Both the position numbers and the translations under genes were made by a program. Positions 24,045 to 34,980 of a DNA stretch of 64,000 nt are shown in pieces. Source of the stretch: Pelodera strongyloides (taxonomy: Eukaryota; Nematoda; Chromadorea; Rhabditida; Rhabditidae); the NCBI GenBank assembly GCA_036852015.1, contig JAANDG010000151.1, positions 202,295 through 266,294 of the forward strand. The letters run 5' to 3'. The number at the start of each line of letters is the position of its first letter. Within the stretch, counting starts at the first letter, position 1. The notes beneath the pieces are model-generated. The model was not told the DNA's origin. It made no database searches and was given only the letters and a program-made list of their open reading frames with translations.

Positions 24045-24549
24045 TTTGTTTTCGGTATAAAAGGAACAACAGTAGTACGTTCGACGTAGGCTTGACGCTT
24101 GACCTAAGCAGTTTTTTTCAGTGCTTATGTATTGCTCCGTCAAGTCATATTTACGTCTCCGTCAAAGTGTGCAAGGACCGATTAGTGAATGACACACGTG
24201 AAAAATAAGAGAGTAAGACAAGAAAAAATAAGTAAAATAAGAACCGGAGAGAGAGTGAAGAGCAAGTTAATGTGCGTTTAATATTGTAAACTTAAAATAT
24301 ACTTTTCTAACAAAGAGAAGTTTTATCTGGGTTTTTTGCAAGCTACATACGTAACACATATGTATATGGCAAGCTGGTTCGCTTTCATTGATTAGAATTG
24401 CGTTTTTTTGTTTCTTGGGATGAATTCAAACGCGTTATTCATATCTTATGATATAAAGGAGAAGAGTTTACTTTTTTTTGTTTGAAGCGTGAACGCAACA
24501 AAGCCCATTCATAAAGGTTTGCTCGCAGAAATGGAACATAAAAATCTTT

Positions 24550-24632
24550 GCCTCAGGCGGGATTCGAACCCACCATGAACACACCTAACCCCCCTCACTT
24601 CACAGTCGAGCGCTCTACTGTTGAGCTATGCA
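24550..24632 (-). pseudogene. tRNA-His(GTG)-like pseudogene
   Basis: Minus-strand A-box TAGCTCAACAGTAGAGCGC, anticodon loop CTGTGAA (anticodon GTG) and an intact T arm GTGGGTTCGAATCCCGC with B-box GGTTCGAATCC. The 5' acceptor strand does not pair with CTGAGGC, and about 19 bases are inserted in the variable region, so it is not a functional tRNA. Confidence 0.6.
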
Positions 24633-24740
24633 TGCTATGCTGCTTATGTCGGTCGGAGAAGAGGCCGGAGTTCATCCGGCTGGCAAGAATAATAAATCAT
24701 GACATCAAGAAGATGCGCACGAACGACATAATAAATAAAT

Positions 24741-24749
24741 ATTTAATAA

Positions 24750-24826
<77 letters not shown>

Positions 24827-24836
24827 ATATATATAT
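24741..24836 (+). repeat. (TA)n microsatellite
   Basis: Almost pure TA over about 90 bp. Confidence 0.95.
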
Positions 24837-26100
24837 AACCACTAACGAGCCGCGTAACTAAGCCCGGCAGCTGGGCTCCCCAAAATAACACTCTTATCAG
24901 GCAAGAACCGACTAAATGATGACATGAAAAATTACCCGCCCAATGACGAATGGTGTGACTTTCGTGAGGAGTCACGGGGTAAGGGGTTTCCCCATTTTCG
25001 AAGAATATAGGAATTTATGGAAACAAGGTATTAAGAACACTGAAGCATTATAAAGGAGACCTATGCAAAAACTTGGTCTGCCATCGTCTAAGTCTACCAT
25101 CACCGACCATTTGGCAACCACTTAGATACTACGTGTTGGCCAGTTGCCGACGGTTTTCAAATCAAACTGGTCATCATCACAAAGTTACCACAAAATTAAA
25201 CAAACATAAAACTACACGAGCCCATGTCAGCAAAACTAAACGAGTCCCACGCACTTTCAGGGTTGCTGCGAGGTTCAAAATAATTATGCTATAAATGGTC
25301 CAAGTGAACTAAATTTCAGAACAATTTCGTTTTTACAAGTCTCATATTAGTGTCCAACAACATGATTACTTTATTTATCTTTCTTTTAAACAAATAAAAT
25401 AGTGAATACTTTAACAACCAGGTCATCAAGCTTCTACTATTATTTCATAGTGTTGTGAGCAGGAAAAACCTACACCAGCAGTCAACCGAATTTTTTTTGG
25501 GTACAAACCATCGAACAAAACAAAATGTTTAAAGCGGTGCTACAGTTGGGCTTTGAAAAGAATTTTCGCAAAATACATTGCCATGAACATCAGTACAATT
25601 ATCACCCCAATCAATCCATAATGTGCTTCAATCATGCCTCACTCCCTTTCATAGATAACCGGAAATAACTACCGTGGTGGATTGCAAAAATAACTACCAC
25701 CAACTATTATTATTATTATTATTGTATCTCACACAAATTATAACCAATTATATCGTGCCCAATACCGTACCCTTAATTTATTCTTTCGTCATTTCGCTGG
25801 ATATTATACCTTCAAACCTTCCCAATACGTAATCAAATTCTTCCTTATTTCCCTGACAGATAAGAATTCAAATATAAACATATCCGATAATTGTATATCA
25901 ACGTATACTAATAAACTATTTTTAGAGTGACGAAGCCCTCGTTCGACTTGAGAGGATAAACGCAGCCAGGACGACCCCGCGAGATTAACCTATCTGTTTC
26001 ACCTATGATAAAGCGTGTGTGTTACACTGTGTTATCCACATTTCTATCGTGGTCTACAGATCATTTCTGGGTCATTTCATACATTTCATAGTAATATGAG

Positions 26101-26608
26101 AAAGGAATGCTTATCAGAAGAAGACATCCGAAAAATTTTTGGAGAAGAAAAACCCGTGCAAAAAAAAAACAAGAACAAGGTGTGTCAGTGTGTCACGACT
26201 CGATCCTGATGATCTAGACTTAAATTGCTTGAAAACAAGTAATTAATAAATGTTCGGCATCTTCTTTTCTATGTAGCACAAAAGTATTCTGTCTCACTGA
26301 GTGCGATGAAATTTGACGTGCAAGCTTAGTTAGTTACATGGGAGTCAATGACAATTTTAGTCTGTGCCATCAGGAAGTTTTATATGTACTTTAACAATAT
26401 TTTCAAAAACTCTTTCTCAGTTGATCAAAAAACTGAGATGCTTGAAATGGCGCGCATATGCCATGATGAAATAGTTTCTTTGTTCCGGGTCACGCTGAAT
26501 TCGCCCGGGAAACTTTCCCTGAGCAATCGTTGGGATGTCACCAGACATTTTGATTACGAATATAACAAACAAGACATAGACATTTTTTATTTCGAATGCA
26601 CCAATTAT
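26101..26608 (+). other. Two unassigned plus-strand coding-like fragments
   Basis: 26096-26206 reads NMRKECLSEEDIRKIFGEEK then a Lys-rich run; 26423-26608 reads VDQKTEMLEMARICHDEI ... LFRVTLNSPGKLSLSNRWDV to a stop, with an AG acceptor-like CTTTCTCAG just before it. The composition is protein-like, but no clean splice joins the two in frame and I recognise no family. A minus-strand frame overlaps the second piece. Confidence 0.25.
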
Positions 26609-27054
26609 TAATGGGTTTTTCAAGTATCCCAAAAAGCTCCGTTTTTCTGTCAATACGACCATGCAGTTCCAGAATACGGTAAATTTTCAGCATATTTGGA
26701 AACCCCATAGCCATAGCAAGCAAAGTTATAAATGAGCAAAGTAATAACGAGGTTCAATTTTTATGTAGATGTATAATGCAAAAGAGCAAGAAAGCTATGG
26801 GAAAATAGGAACTATAATATGCTGCAAACATGTAAAAATATGCTTTTAAAAGGGTGCAAATGACTAAACATAGGGAAAGCAACATCATAAAGTGAGCACT
26901 TAATTGCTGAAGTATTCTAAACCAATAAAAATGAGATTCATCCCGTAGGCTTCAGGAAACAAAAAAAAAATCCAATCGGAATGAACAATTGAGCTTTAAA
27001 GGCTCCAATATAAATGCCCTGGGAAACCACGGGAGAAATATAACAACAAGTATT

Positions 27055-28961
27055 TTATATGCTTTGTAGCTTATCAACTTTTCGTTCCTCAAGCTTAAAA
27101 CCAGTCTCCGGCTCCCCTTCTCTTTGTCGTACAGATCGATATTCCGGTGTGCAACATAAACAGCTGAGTAAGGCCGATTTGCAGCACAAGTAGATCCCCA
27201 TGAGCGCGATTGAAGTGCCGGAAACGCCGACGCAAATTGCGATGATAATGTATCGCAAATACGGTCTCCACCACCTGAAAACAAAGGTGAGAAGATGTGA
27301 AAAAGACGTTACAGACGTTTGGACTGCTCCAAAAGACCTTCGAAAGACCCGTACAGTTTGTGTAACACTTACGGGTGTGGTGTAAGTAGGCGGCTATCTG
27401 TCAATGAGCTGCAATGGTAAAATGTAAATGTATCTTAGGTGTTTTACAAAAAGATAAAAACAAAGTGTTAATACCCCAAGTTCGAAGGCTTGTTCCCGTC
27501 CAGTACCTGATGGTAATGGTCTATCATAGTCATGATTGCACCAACTGCACTATCGCTTCCTTCTGAAAACACAGAAATATTTTAAATTTTAAATTTTAAT
27601 AACTCGATACCAGTTTGTTTTTATTTTTATTTTTTTCTCAACAACTGAACTTGCCAACTTTAATTTTTTTTTCTTATCGGTGTTCTACCTAGACACGATT
27701 GCACCGCAAACTTAGTGTCGAAACGATAAGCTTGAATGTTTCGAAACCGCATTTTGCTTCTTACCGCCACATTGCGCTTCATTACCGAAAACCTCGTGCC
27801 ACAAAGTACTGGTGTTACGATTTATACCTACTTGCAATTTTCGTTACATTTACGATACGTTCCCTGGTGAGTACTATCGCCGAAGCATTCCCGGTGGCAG
27901 TGTAGAGCTGGAAACATAGAATATAATATTACAAAAACATATTATACGGATCAAAATCGTGTAGAAAGATTTAGTAATTTGCTATAACGCATAAAGGTAC
28001 CGCATTGTCCTTGAGTGCGTACAGAATTAGTGCGACATCTCCACAATTACCATTTAGTCCCTTTATTAGGGCATCTGCCAGTGCTTGATTCCTGAATTAT
28101 TTCATCTTTTAAACTTTAAAATATTCTCTGTAGATGTGCTAATATTTGACCATGCATGCTTTACTTTTGTTACGTCACGGCTTGCTTCCGTTCAGTACAA
28201 TTTGTTGACCTGTCAAACTAAGTAGAAAATTCGCGAGGCATTTTTCTTATCTATGTTATAGTACCATTACGTGTCAGGCATGAGAAGGCTTGCAGGCGTA
28301 GAAGGAAGGAAAAGCCACTACAATGCCCCACTAGGCGGTATTTCGTCACTATGTCTACTTTTTTATTAATTTTTATTGTTGGCGGCATGAAGGAAAGTAA
28401 ATAAACTGAATTTAGGGTATACAAAAGAAACTGAAACACTGAAAAATTAAAATAAAGAAAGACTGAGCTCACCCTTCTGAAACCACACGCACGTAAAGAG
28501 TACTTCCAGGGCGGTCAGTGCATGTGCCGTTCAGGTACTTTTCGCATAAACACATAGTTTTGTTTGGTATTTTTTCCAATTTCTCGATAATTAGTGATCC
28601 TGGAATACGAGCTATTTTGTTTCAATTTTCAAGCTACTGTACCACAAGAATAGAATTATAGAATTTAAATGTATTTCTTTCTGTGGTTTTCTTATCAAAG
28701 TAGTGAATTTAGGGGTTTCCTGGCTGATATGATAGGCTATTTGCACAATTATGAAAGAATTTTGAACGGTTTTGAACTTAGGAACTGGTTGAATTTAATT
28801 ATTCAATGCAATTGTGGAAATCAGATGGACGTACTATCTTCCTGTGTCATTTTGTGTGTTTGCGTTTGTTCGCAGTATAATTCATCTGAAAAAAAGCAAT
28901 CTCCTCCGTGGGAGATGCAGACAACAGTTGATAGGATCACCAGCAAAAATGTCAACTTCAT
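27055..28961 (-). CDS. MOLO1-like single-pass membrane protein, gene D (242 aa, divergent N-terminus)
   Basis: Six exons: 28835-28961, 28473-28599, 28001-28091, 27832-27907, 27475-27562, 27055-27274; phases 1,2,0,1,2; 729 nt ending in TAA. Exon 1 gives a signal peptide (MKLTFLLVILSTVVCISHG) and a short CFFSDELYCE segment, but lacks the YPN and CDP motifs of A and B. Later exons keep the family pattern: TMCLCEKY and GTC in exon 2, DVALILYALKDNA ending exon 3, LYTATG opening exon 4, IMTMIDHYHQVLDG in exon 5. Exon 6 has WWRPYLRY, a helix (IIIAICVGVSGTSIALMGIYL), a Cys cluster (CCKSALLSCLCC) and a tail of about 40 polar residues. Exon 3 is 27 nt shorter than in A-C. An AG acceptor sits three bases before the ATG (TTTTAG-GAA-ATG), suitable for spliced-leader addition. 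Exon 1 rests on signal peptide, phase and donor GTACGT, so it is the least certain part. Confidence 0.76.
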
Positions 28962-29458
28962 TTCCTAAAATGGTAAAATGGCCCATTACAGACACTTTTA
29001 CATCAGACAAGTATCAACGACAAATTGATGAAAAGCTACGGTAAATTCGGTTCAACTAAAATATACAGTAATTTATATTGCAAGTTTGGGTGATGTGTTA
29101 CATGAAGGAGGCTAAATTCAGAATTAGTGTTAGAAAGAGGAGAAGCTTAAAAGAATAACATAATAATAGTAAGAACAAGAACTACTCAGTATTTAACAAT
29201 GAAACGTTATCTCGTCTCGGGTGTGACCGAGTAGTGACCTCGATGTTGTGAATCCTCACGAAAGGAAAAGCTGGAAACAATGTAAACATTGTAAAAATGC
29301 TTATCTTTTTTTATTTCGTTTTGGGTCAAATAACTGTATTATTCACCCAGTGAATTACGCAATTTTTTGTGGGCTTTTCTCTTTTGTTTACATTCTCGTA
29401 CGCACACTTTTTACGGAGTTACTATATAAGAATTAAATATCAAATCAATGACTTTTAC

Positions 29459-29546
29459 GAGGTTTGCTGACACTAGAGGAAAGGTGAAGGGAAAGAAGTA
29501 CTATTACACAATGAAGGAAGTGTTGCTTTTATCGAAATGTTCTTGG
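29459..29546 (+). repeat. 85-bp repeat, copy 1 (copy 2 at 30315-30400)
   Basis: Shares GAAAAGGTGAAGGGAAAG-like and TATTACACAATGAA(G/A)GAAGTG blocks with 30315-30400. Both copies keep one open frame (KVKGKxYYYTMKEVxLLxKCS). Confidence 0.7.
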
Positions 29547-29577
29547 ACTGTTGTATCGAGATATCGTATCTAATTTA

Positions 29578-29650
29578 TGTTCATTTGCTTAAGCTGTATA
29601 CGGTTGGTGTACTCGATGTGTTTCAAAAACAGGCCGCTATTTCGCTTTAA
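29578..29650. mobile_element. TTAA element family GCG-1, right half
   Basis: GTACTCGATGTGTTTCAAAA ... GCTATTTCGCTTTAA; the left half is missing. Confidence 0.7.
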
Positions 29651-30314
29651 CCTTGCAGTTTGTTTCTCCCGGTAATCACCCCTATGCCTATATGTTTGGT
29701 GTGCAGCGTATTCTGATGCGTTCGGGCTGTTCGGTGATGGATAGTGACGAGCTCTCGAGTAGATCGAGAGTATCGAAATGTATCGAGATGACAGTGCGCA
29801 AAATTGACTTATTGGTTATTCAAACACCACTGGGCACCCACTGGGCACCATGGACACCATTTGACACCCTTGAACAACCTAAACTACCCGTATGTCAAAA
29901 TGGAGGGTGGGGGAATGCGATATTGTATGAGCACGACAAAACAAATTAAAACAGAGCTGATTAACTTCAAACTTTTTTTCCAATAGAAGGAAATGACAAA
30001 ATACTTAACCAACGTGTACCCATTTCCAATGTCGAGCTTATCTGGTCTTGAAAATTGAAAATAGTATTGAAGTGTTAGTATTGAAAGTGTTAGTATTGAA
30101 AATTTTTATTGTTTTCGAAATCTACCGAATGGCTCAAGTTGTTTAGGTAAATATTTACATTTTATTAGACTCTTAGAAAGAGCGCAACATATACTCAGCT
30201 TCGCCGTTCGCACACCGATAATTTTTACGTATGGGTGTTTGATGGTGTTCACTGGTGTCCAAGGGTTTCCAATAGTGCCCAGAGTGTCCATCGGTGTCCG
30301 GGACATTTTCCAAG

Positions 30315-30400
30315 AAGCCGCAAAACTAGAGAAAAGGTGAAGGGAAAGGAATATTATTACACAATGAAAGAAGTGTCGCTTTTATGGAAATGTTCTCGGC
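30315..30400 (+). repeat. 85-bp repeat, copy 2
   Basis: See 29459-29546; direct orientation, about 855 bp apart. Confidence 0.7.
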
Positions 30401-30704
30401 GTTCAAATACTCATTCCTCTTCCTCTTCTGCAAATAACCTGCAAAATATTTAATAGTATTGAATCATTGTTTGTCATAGACGAGGTTTATAGCTTCGAGT
30501 CATTTATATTAGTCAATGAAAATAAAATTCTTATTTCAACAAACAACGGGCACCAAGAGCACCTTATACACATCCTAAGGTTTTTAGAATGTCAGTAACC
30601 GGGCACATAAGGGAAATATTAATTGTAAGAAGTACCAGGTTGCGCGAAGGATACTCATACACACAATAAGCAATTTTGGTTCAAAAGGCTTATTGGAGAA
30701 GTCA

Positions 30705-30905
30705 CCCTCAATACATCCCCTGTACATCCGTACATCTCATACACCCCCATACATCCTTGTATGAATCTGTACATCTTCGTCATGCATCCTGGAATAGATT
30801 CGTGCATCCCCGTGCATCCCCATACATCGCCATACATCCTGTCTGAATACTGGTGACCCTCATACATCCCGTAGGGTATAAGGACACCGGACACCCTCGT
30901 ACATC
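30705..30905 (-). repeat. Degenerate (CATCC) minisatellite
   Basis: Irregular units of ATACATCC, CATACATC, CGTACATC and CGTGCATCC over about 200 bp. The Met/Gly/Cys-rich minus-strand frame across it is an artefact. Confidence 0.8.
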
Positions 30906-31727
30906 ACCTTACACATTTTTCCTTATTATAAGGTTAAATTTCGCACTAGAAAACGTGCAAAATATAATAAATGCGGTGTGAATAAATATCAATGAAAATT
31001 ATGAAAAAAAAAAACATTAATTGTGTCACTGAGAATACCCTATGCTCCAATTTTATCAAACGTTCCAATAAAAAAAAAACATATTTATTTTCATAATCGT
31101 AGACGATGAAGCTTCCACCACATCACAACCCCATGTTCGTTGCGTTCACAAGCGGCTTCAAATAAAAAAGTAAACGCTTCTCCATTATATACTAAGATAT
31201 TCAAAAATTCAGATATACAGCCAAGTATCACCGCCCCATAGCCTGTACAGGTAAGGATACGACGAGACACGCAGAGGATAGGGGGATAGCGGTGCATCTT
31301 GGACACGAGCCGAATGATACCCTGGACCAATGACAAATGGAGCACATACACTACATTTTCACACTAAACATAAGATCAAATTGAATGCTGGTGTTGTTAG
31401 ACTGTTAGACACCTACATTCAAAAACCAACAGGGAATATAGGAAATAAAAAACATTACGAACTGTAAGGACAAGATACCTCGAGGGGATGTGGGGTGGAA
31501 TTTGGAGTTTATAAAAAGGAGTTTGTGCATCGCGGGAGACAATTTTTAGCACTGTCTTAGGCAAATTGAGCTTGATCAAATAAAGTGAGCAACGCTATTG
31601 AGCAACTATAAAAACATTGTTGAATACTTAATAAAATAATCAATGTTCGTGTAAGAAATCGGAAAAGTGAATCAGTAAGCAAACAAGCCTAAGGTAAACT
31701 AAAAAAATATATTCAAAAGAATTGCCC

Positions 31728-34089
31728 TCACACTGCCGTTTCTGACTCTATGCTTTCATCATCAGCAAGCGCCACTGTTTCACTCGAGAGCGGAACTGTT
31801 TCGCCTAGATCCGTTGGCGGCGCTCTAGAGAACTTGGACCTAAGCCAGCGCAAAAATCTCGAAGAATTCTTCCTCTGGCTTGGCTCAATTATTCTTTCGC
31901 CATCAGTGGGGCATTCTGTAATAAGCGGAGCTTGTGTTTCTTGGTCTCTTCTTGATTGAGGCTCGTAGTGTATACCTTTACAGCAACGACATTCCTTTTT
32001 CTTGCAGCAAGAGCTGCAGTATTTTCGAATTAGCAGCTTGAATAGCATTTTGCCACAACAATCGTAAGCGACATACAGAACACCGAACACTACGTATGGC
32101 CAGTACACTTTGAGAAGCTCGTCTGTGCTGAAATATGCACTGGGAGGATACACAAAGAAGCAATATGAAAATACATCCACATGTCCACACGGTCTGTCAT
32201 AGCAAAGACGTTTGCTCTCTTGACAACTTACCCTTGTCAATGTGCATCCCATTTTATTTGGGCACCTTTTTCAAACAGTTACGAAGTTTGAAATGCCACA
32301 CAACGTCACTAAAATTTTGCTTACCTTTTTGGTGGCGCCAAATTGAGATATTGATGGAACTGATCAAGTATATACATTACAGCCTTAGCAGGCTCGCTTT
32401 TGTTCGCATTGTCTAAGAAGAAAAACATGTTTTACTTTACTGCTGAAAAATAGCCCTCCTGGCCCTAGCCCGAAGACGTCGAGCAATTTGTCATCTGGAA
32501 CTCGTCGCCTACTGTTCAGGACCTCTGCGGAACATGTCATAAGCAAACATTGAACCTGTATTTTCACCCTTGAATAAAGGTGCACGCTCTTGAAGCGTAA
32601 AACAAATTTTTAAAATTTTTAAAAAATAACTGCTTGGCTTGAACATTTGAGTTATTGTAATGACAACTCACGAAAAATTTTATTGATATCGGCGGATTTT
32701 AAGGCTTGTGCAGCAACGCTCCCGGATGAAATAGCAAACTGAAAATAATAATAAAAATTTGTTGCGAGTGCAAATCCTTTGCAGATAATATGTAATTTCT
32801 GCTTACGTAATTACCTATCCTACACCCTTTTCCAAAACGTTTTCTAGAACATATTGTTAATACCGTAATCACATCAATTTCAAATTTAAATCCCAGTACC
32901 CTGATACCGCATACATATGAAACTAGCGAAAAACTAGAAATTATTACTTTTAGGATTGTACTCGTTCGTACTGCTTCTTCGAGTGTATCCTTTTTGTTAA
33001 AATTATTCTGATTTGTTTTTAATTTTTAATTCTCCGTGGGTATGTTGTTTGTTATATATTTGAGACAACTGAGTATTGCTGGCTGTGTTGCTTATCCGTC
33101 GCCTTCTCGTGTATCAGTTGTTTGTTGTGACGAGTTGAGGATATCTATATGTTTCATTTCCCCCTTTTAGACCAAATGAGAACCATAAATCCGTGGGAGC
33201 ATTTGTTGACAGAACGTCCCTTGACATGTTGTTTGTTGTATATTTGAGCATATGGTACCTCTGCTGACAAGATGCTCCATCGTGGACCCGACACCATTAT
33301 AAGGTAAGTTATTGATAAGATAACTGACCGTAACATCCTTCATTGAGTAAACAATTAGAACGTCATCGTCACACTGTCCTCTATTTAATTGCTTCCTGAG
33401 CTCATTAGCGTAGTTTTGGAGTTCGTCGCGGCGCTGGTCCGAGTATCTAAACGACTGGCCATTTAACTGTAGAATGTTAGAAAAGCAGTGACCCTGTCGC
33501 CTGTCGGAAGCACGGACCGCAGGACAAATTCTCCCAATCGGGAAGGCTAGCACTGATCGTAGCGACCCTCTCAGCAAAACGTTTCATATCGTATTAGCAC
33601 TTACCCAGTAAGTATATCTCCAAAGATTGTGACAAAAGAAACGGTGCTTCCAACTCCTTCCAAACAGTTTCTCTTCAGAGCGTCAAATTTTTCACATAGG
33701 CAAACTGTATCCGTTCTGATTGTATCCAACATTTCAACAACTCTTGGCTCTGGAATCATTTGCAAGAATGATATCATTTTATCCAATGTTACGTAAGAAT
33801 GCTAACTAAACCAGTGATTCATTCCAAACTTCCAAATAGTTACATCTAAAAACGATAATCATGACCTCAAACATAAGAAGCTTCATGATCCACAAAAAGA
33901 TCCATAAAAAAAATGAAAGAATTACAAACGCATTTCGTCGAGCACCTTCCACGGATCGCACAAATATGAAGGTTTCTTAATTTTGCAACGTGGTGAAGAT
34001 GTAAGGCTGTCCGGATAATTGTCGACAGTGAAGTCGTAAATCGCAAATGTATAATTAAGCAAAAGACACAATAACAGTATCCACCGCAT
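31728..34089 (-). CDS. MOLO1-like single-pass membrane protein, gene C (329 aa, long cytoplasmic tail)
   Basis: Six exons: 33930-34089, 33605-33749, 33329-33446, 32672-32738, 32325-32412, 31728-32139; phases 1,2,0,1,2; 990 nt ending in TGA. Signal peptide MRWILLLCLLLNYTFA, then DNYPDS and SYLCDPWKVLDEM. Exon 2 has TVCLCEKF and NCLEGVGSTVSF; exon 3 ends QCDDDVLIVYSMKDVT. Exon 4 (FAISSGSVAAQ...) is 9 nt shorter than in A. Exon 5 has AVMYILDQFHQYLN. Exon 6 starts SAYFSTDELLKVYW, then a modest helix (PYVVFGVLYVAY), CCG, and a basic Cys-rich block (KYCSSCCKKKECRCCK) that could be palmitoylated. The cytoplasmic tail is about 105 residues, rich in Ser, Glu and Thr, much longer than in the other five genes. 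Intron 4 contains a copy of the GCGTAAAA-ended repeat. No break seen. Confidence 0.85.
32472..32602 (+). repeat. Retroposon-like repeat GCGTAAAA, copy in gene C intron 4
   Basis: GAAGACGTCGAGCAATTTG ... AATAAAGGTGCACGCTCTTG ... GCGTAAAA; same as 15797-15928 with few changes. Confidence 0.8.
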
Positions 34090-34254
34090 ATTCCGAATGA
34101 GTAACTGATGTTCAAGTAAGTCGTTGTTAGCTACAGACTACTGAACCCTTAAAAATTCTGAAAGAGCATAGCAATTGCAAAAAAAAAAACAATACTGGGA
34201 ACGCAGCAAACAATACTCAAAATGTGTTCTCGGAAGCATAATGTAACATAAAAT

Positions 34255-34256
<2 letters not shown>

Positions 34257-34303
<47 letters not shown>
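34257..34303 (+). repeat. (TA)n microsatellite
   Basis: About 45 bp of TA upstream of gene C. Confidence 0.93.
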
Positions 34304-34305
<2 letters not shown>

Positions 34306-34583
34306 GTTGCAGAAGTAAAACAAAATGAACCAGCTACAACTGTCTACATTTGAAAGTGAAATAAAGTTATTGACAGTTGAGGACGCCTTTTTAAATTACG
34401 CAAGTAATACACTAATAATCAATGTCAGTTATTAGCTTGCGAATAGGTCGCATGTTTGTCCGCCTGCGTTATTAATAAAACTTGTGCGCTTTGAATGCAA
34501 CACTCCAAGAAAAAGAATGTCACTGATAAGACCAATGTTCCACGGCCGTATCTTCCTTATTTTATGCCAGCCAATAATAAAAT

Positions 34584-34980
34584 TAAAGGGTCAGGTCCAC
34601 TTCAGGTAACCCACATTTTTAACCACTCCGTCTGATTCTCCGTATCAAACATAGAAGGATGCATTTTTTTCTAATTTTCCGGCGCAACATTCACGCCGTA
34701 ACCAGCAACTCACCATAGCCTTTCATGCCCAACAACTAATTTTCAGCGGGGGCCGCGCCGATTGTCCAACATGTTATACCGGGCGTGGTAATTACTTCAT
34801 TTGCCAATCAGCGCGAATGGGCGTGACAACCGCGATGAATAGCACTGACAATTGTAAATTGCAGGTAAATGCGTGAATGTTGCTCCTGAAAATTCGAAAA
34901 AAAATTCATCCTACTATATTTGACACGGAGAAGCAGATGGAATGGTCAAAAATAGGGGTTACCTGGTCCCAGTGGACGGC
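34584..34980. mobile_element. TTAA foldback element family GGG-TCA, right TTAA not found
   Basis: Left TTAAAGGGTCAGGTCCACTT ... GGTAACCC; right GGGGTTACCTGGTCCCAGTGGAC. The centre (GGGCGTGGTAATTAC ... CAATCAGCGCGAATGGGCGTG) resembles 60395-60440. Confidence 0.7.

Larger units (their letters stand above)
24045..27054. other. Intergenic interval between genes B and D
   Basis: Holds the gene B upstream region, a tRNA-like pseudogene at 24550-24632, a long (TA)n at 24741-24836, a short (ATT)n near 25708, and two unassigned plus-strand frames near 26101 and 26423. Otherwise nothing recognised. Confidence 0.6.
28962..31727. other. Intergenic interval between genes D and C
   Basis: No gene recognised. 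Contains the paired 85-bp segments at 29459 and 30315, half of a GCG-1 element (29578-29650), GGGCACC/GGACACC-rich DNA at 29825-29880 and 30240-30305, and a CATCC-rich minisatellite (30705-30905). Confidence 0.55.

Noticed and set aside
24550..24632. Functional tRNA-His
   Set aside because: The acceptor stem does not pair and about 19 extra bases sit in the variable region.
31750..31959. Plus-strand frame opposite gene C exon 6
   Set aside because: It is the antisense shadow of the C tail; the minus strand has the helix, the correct phase and an acceptor.
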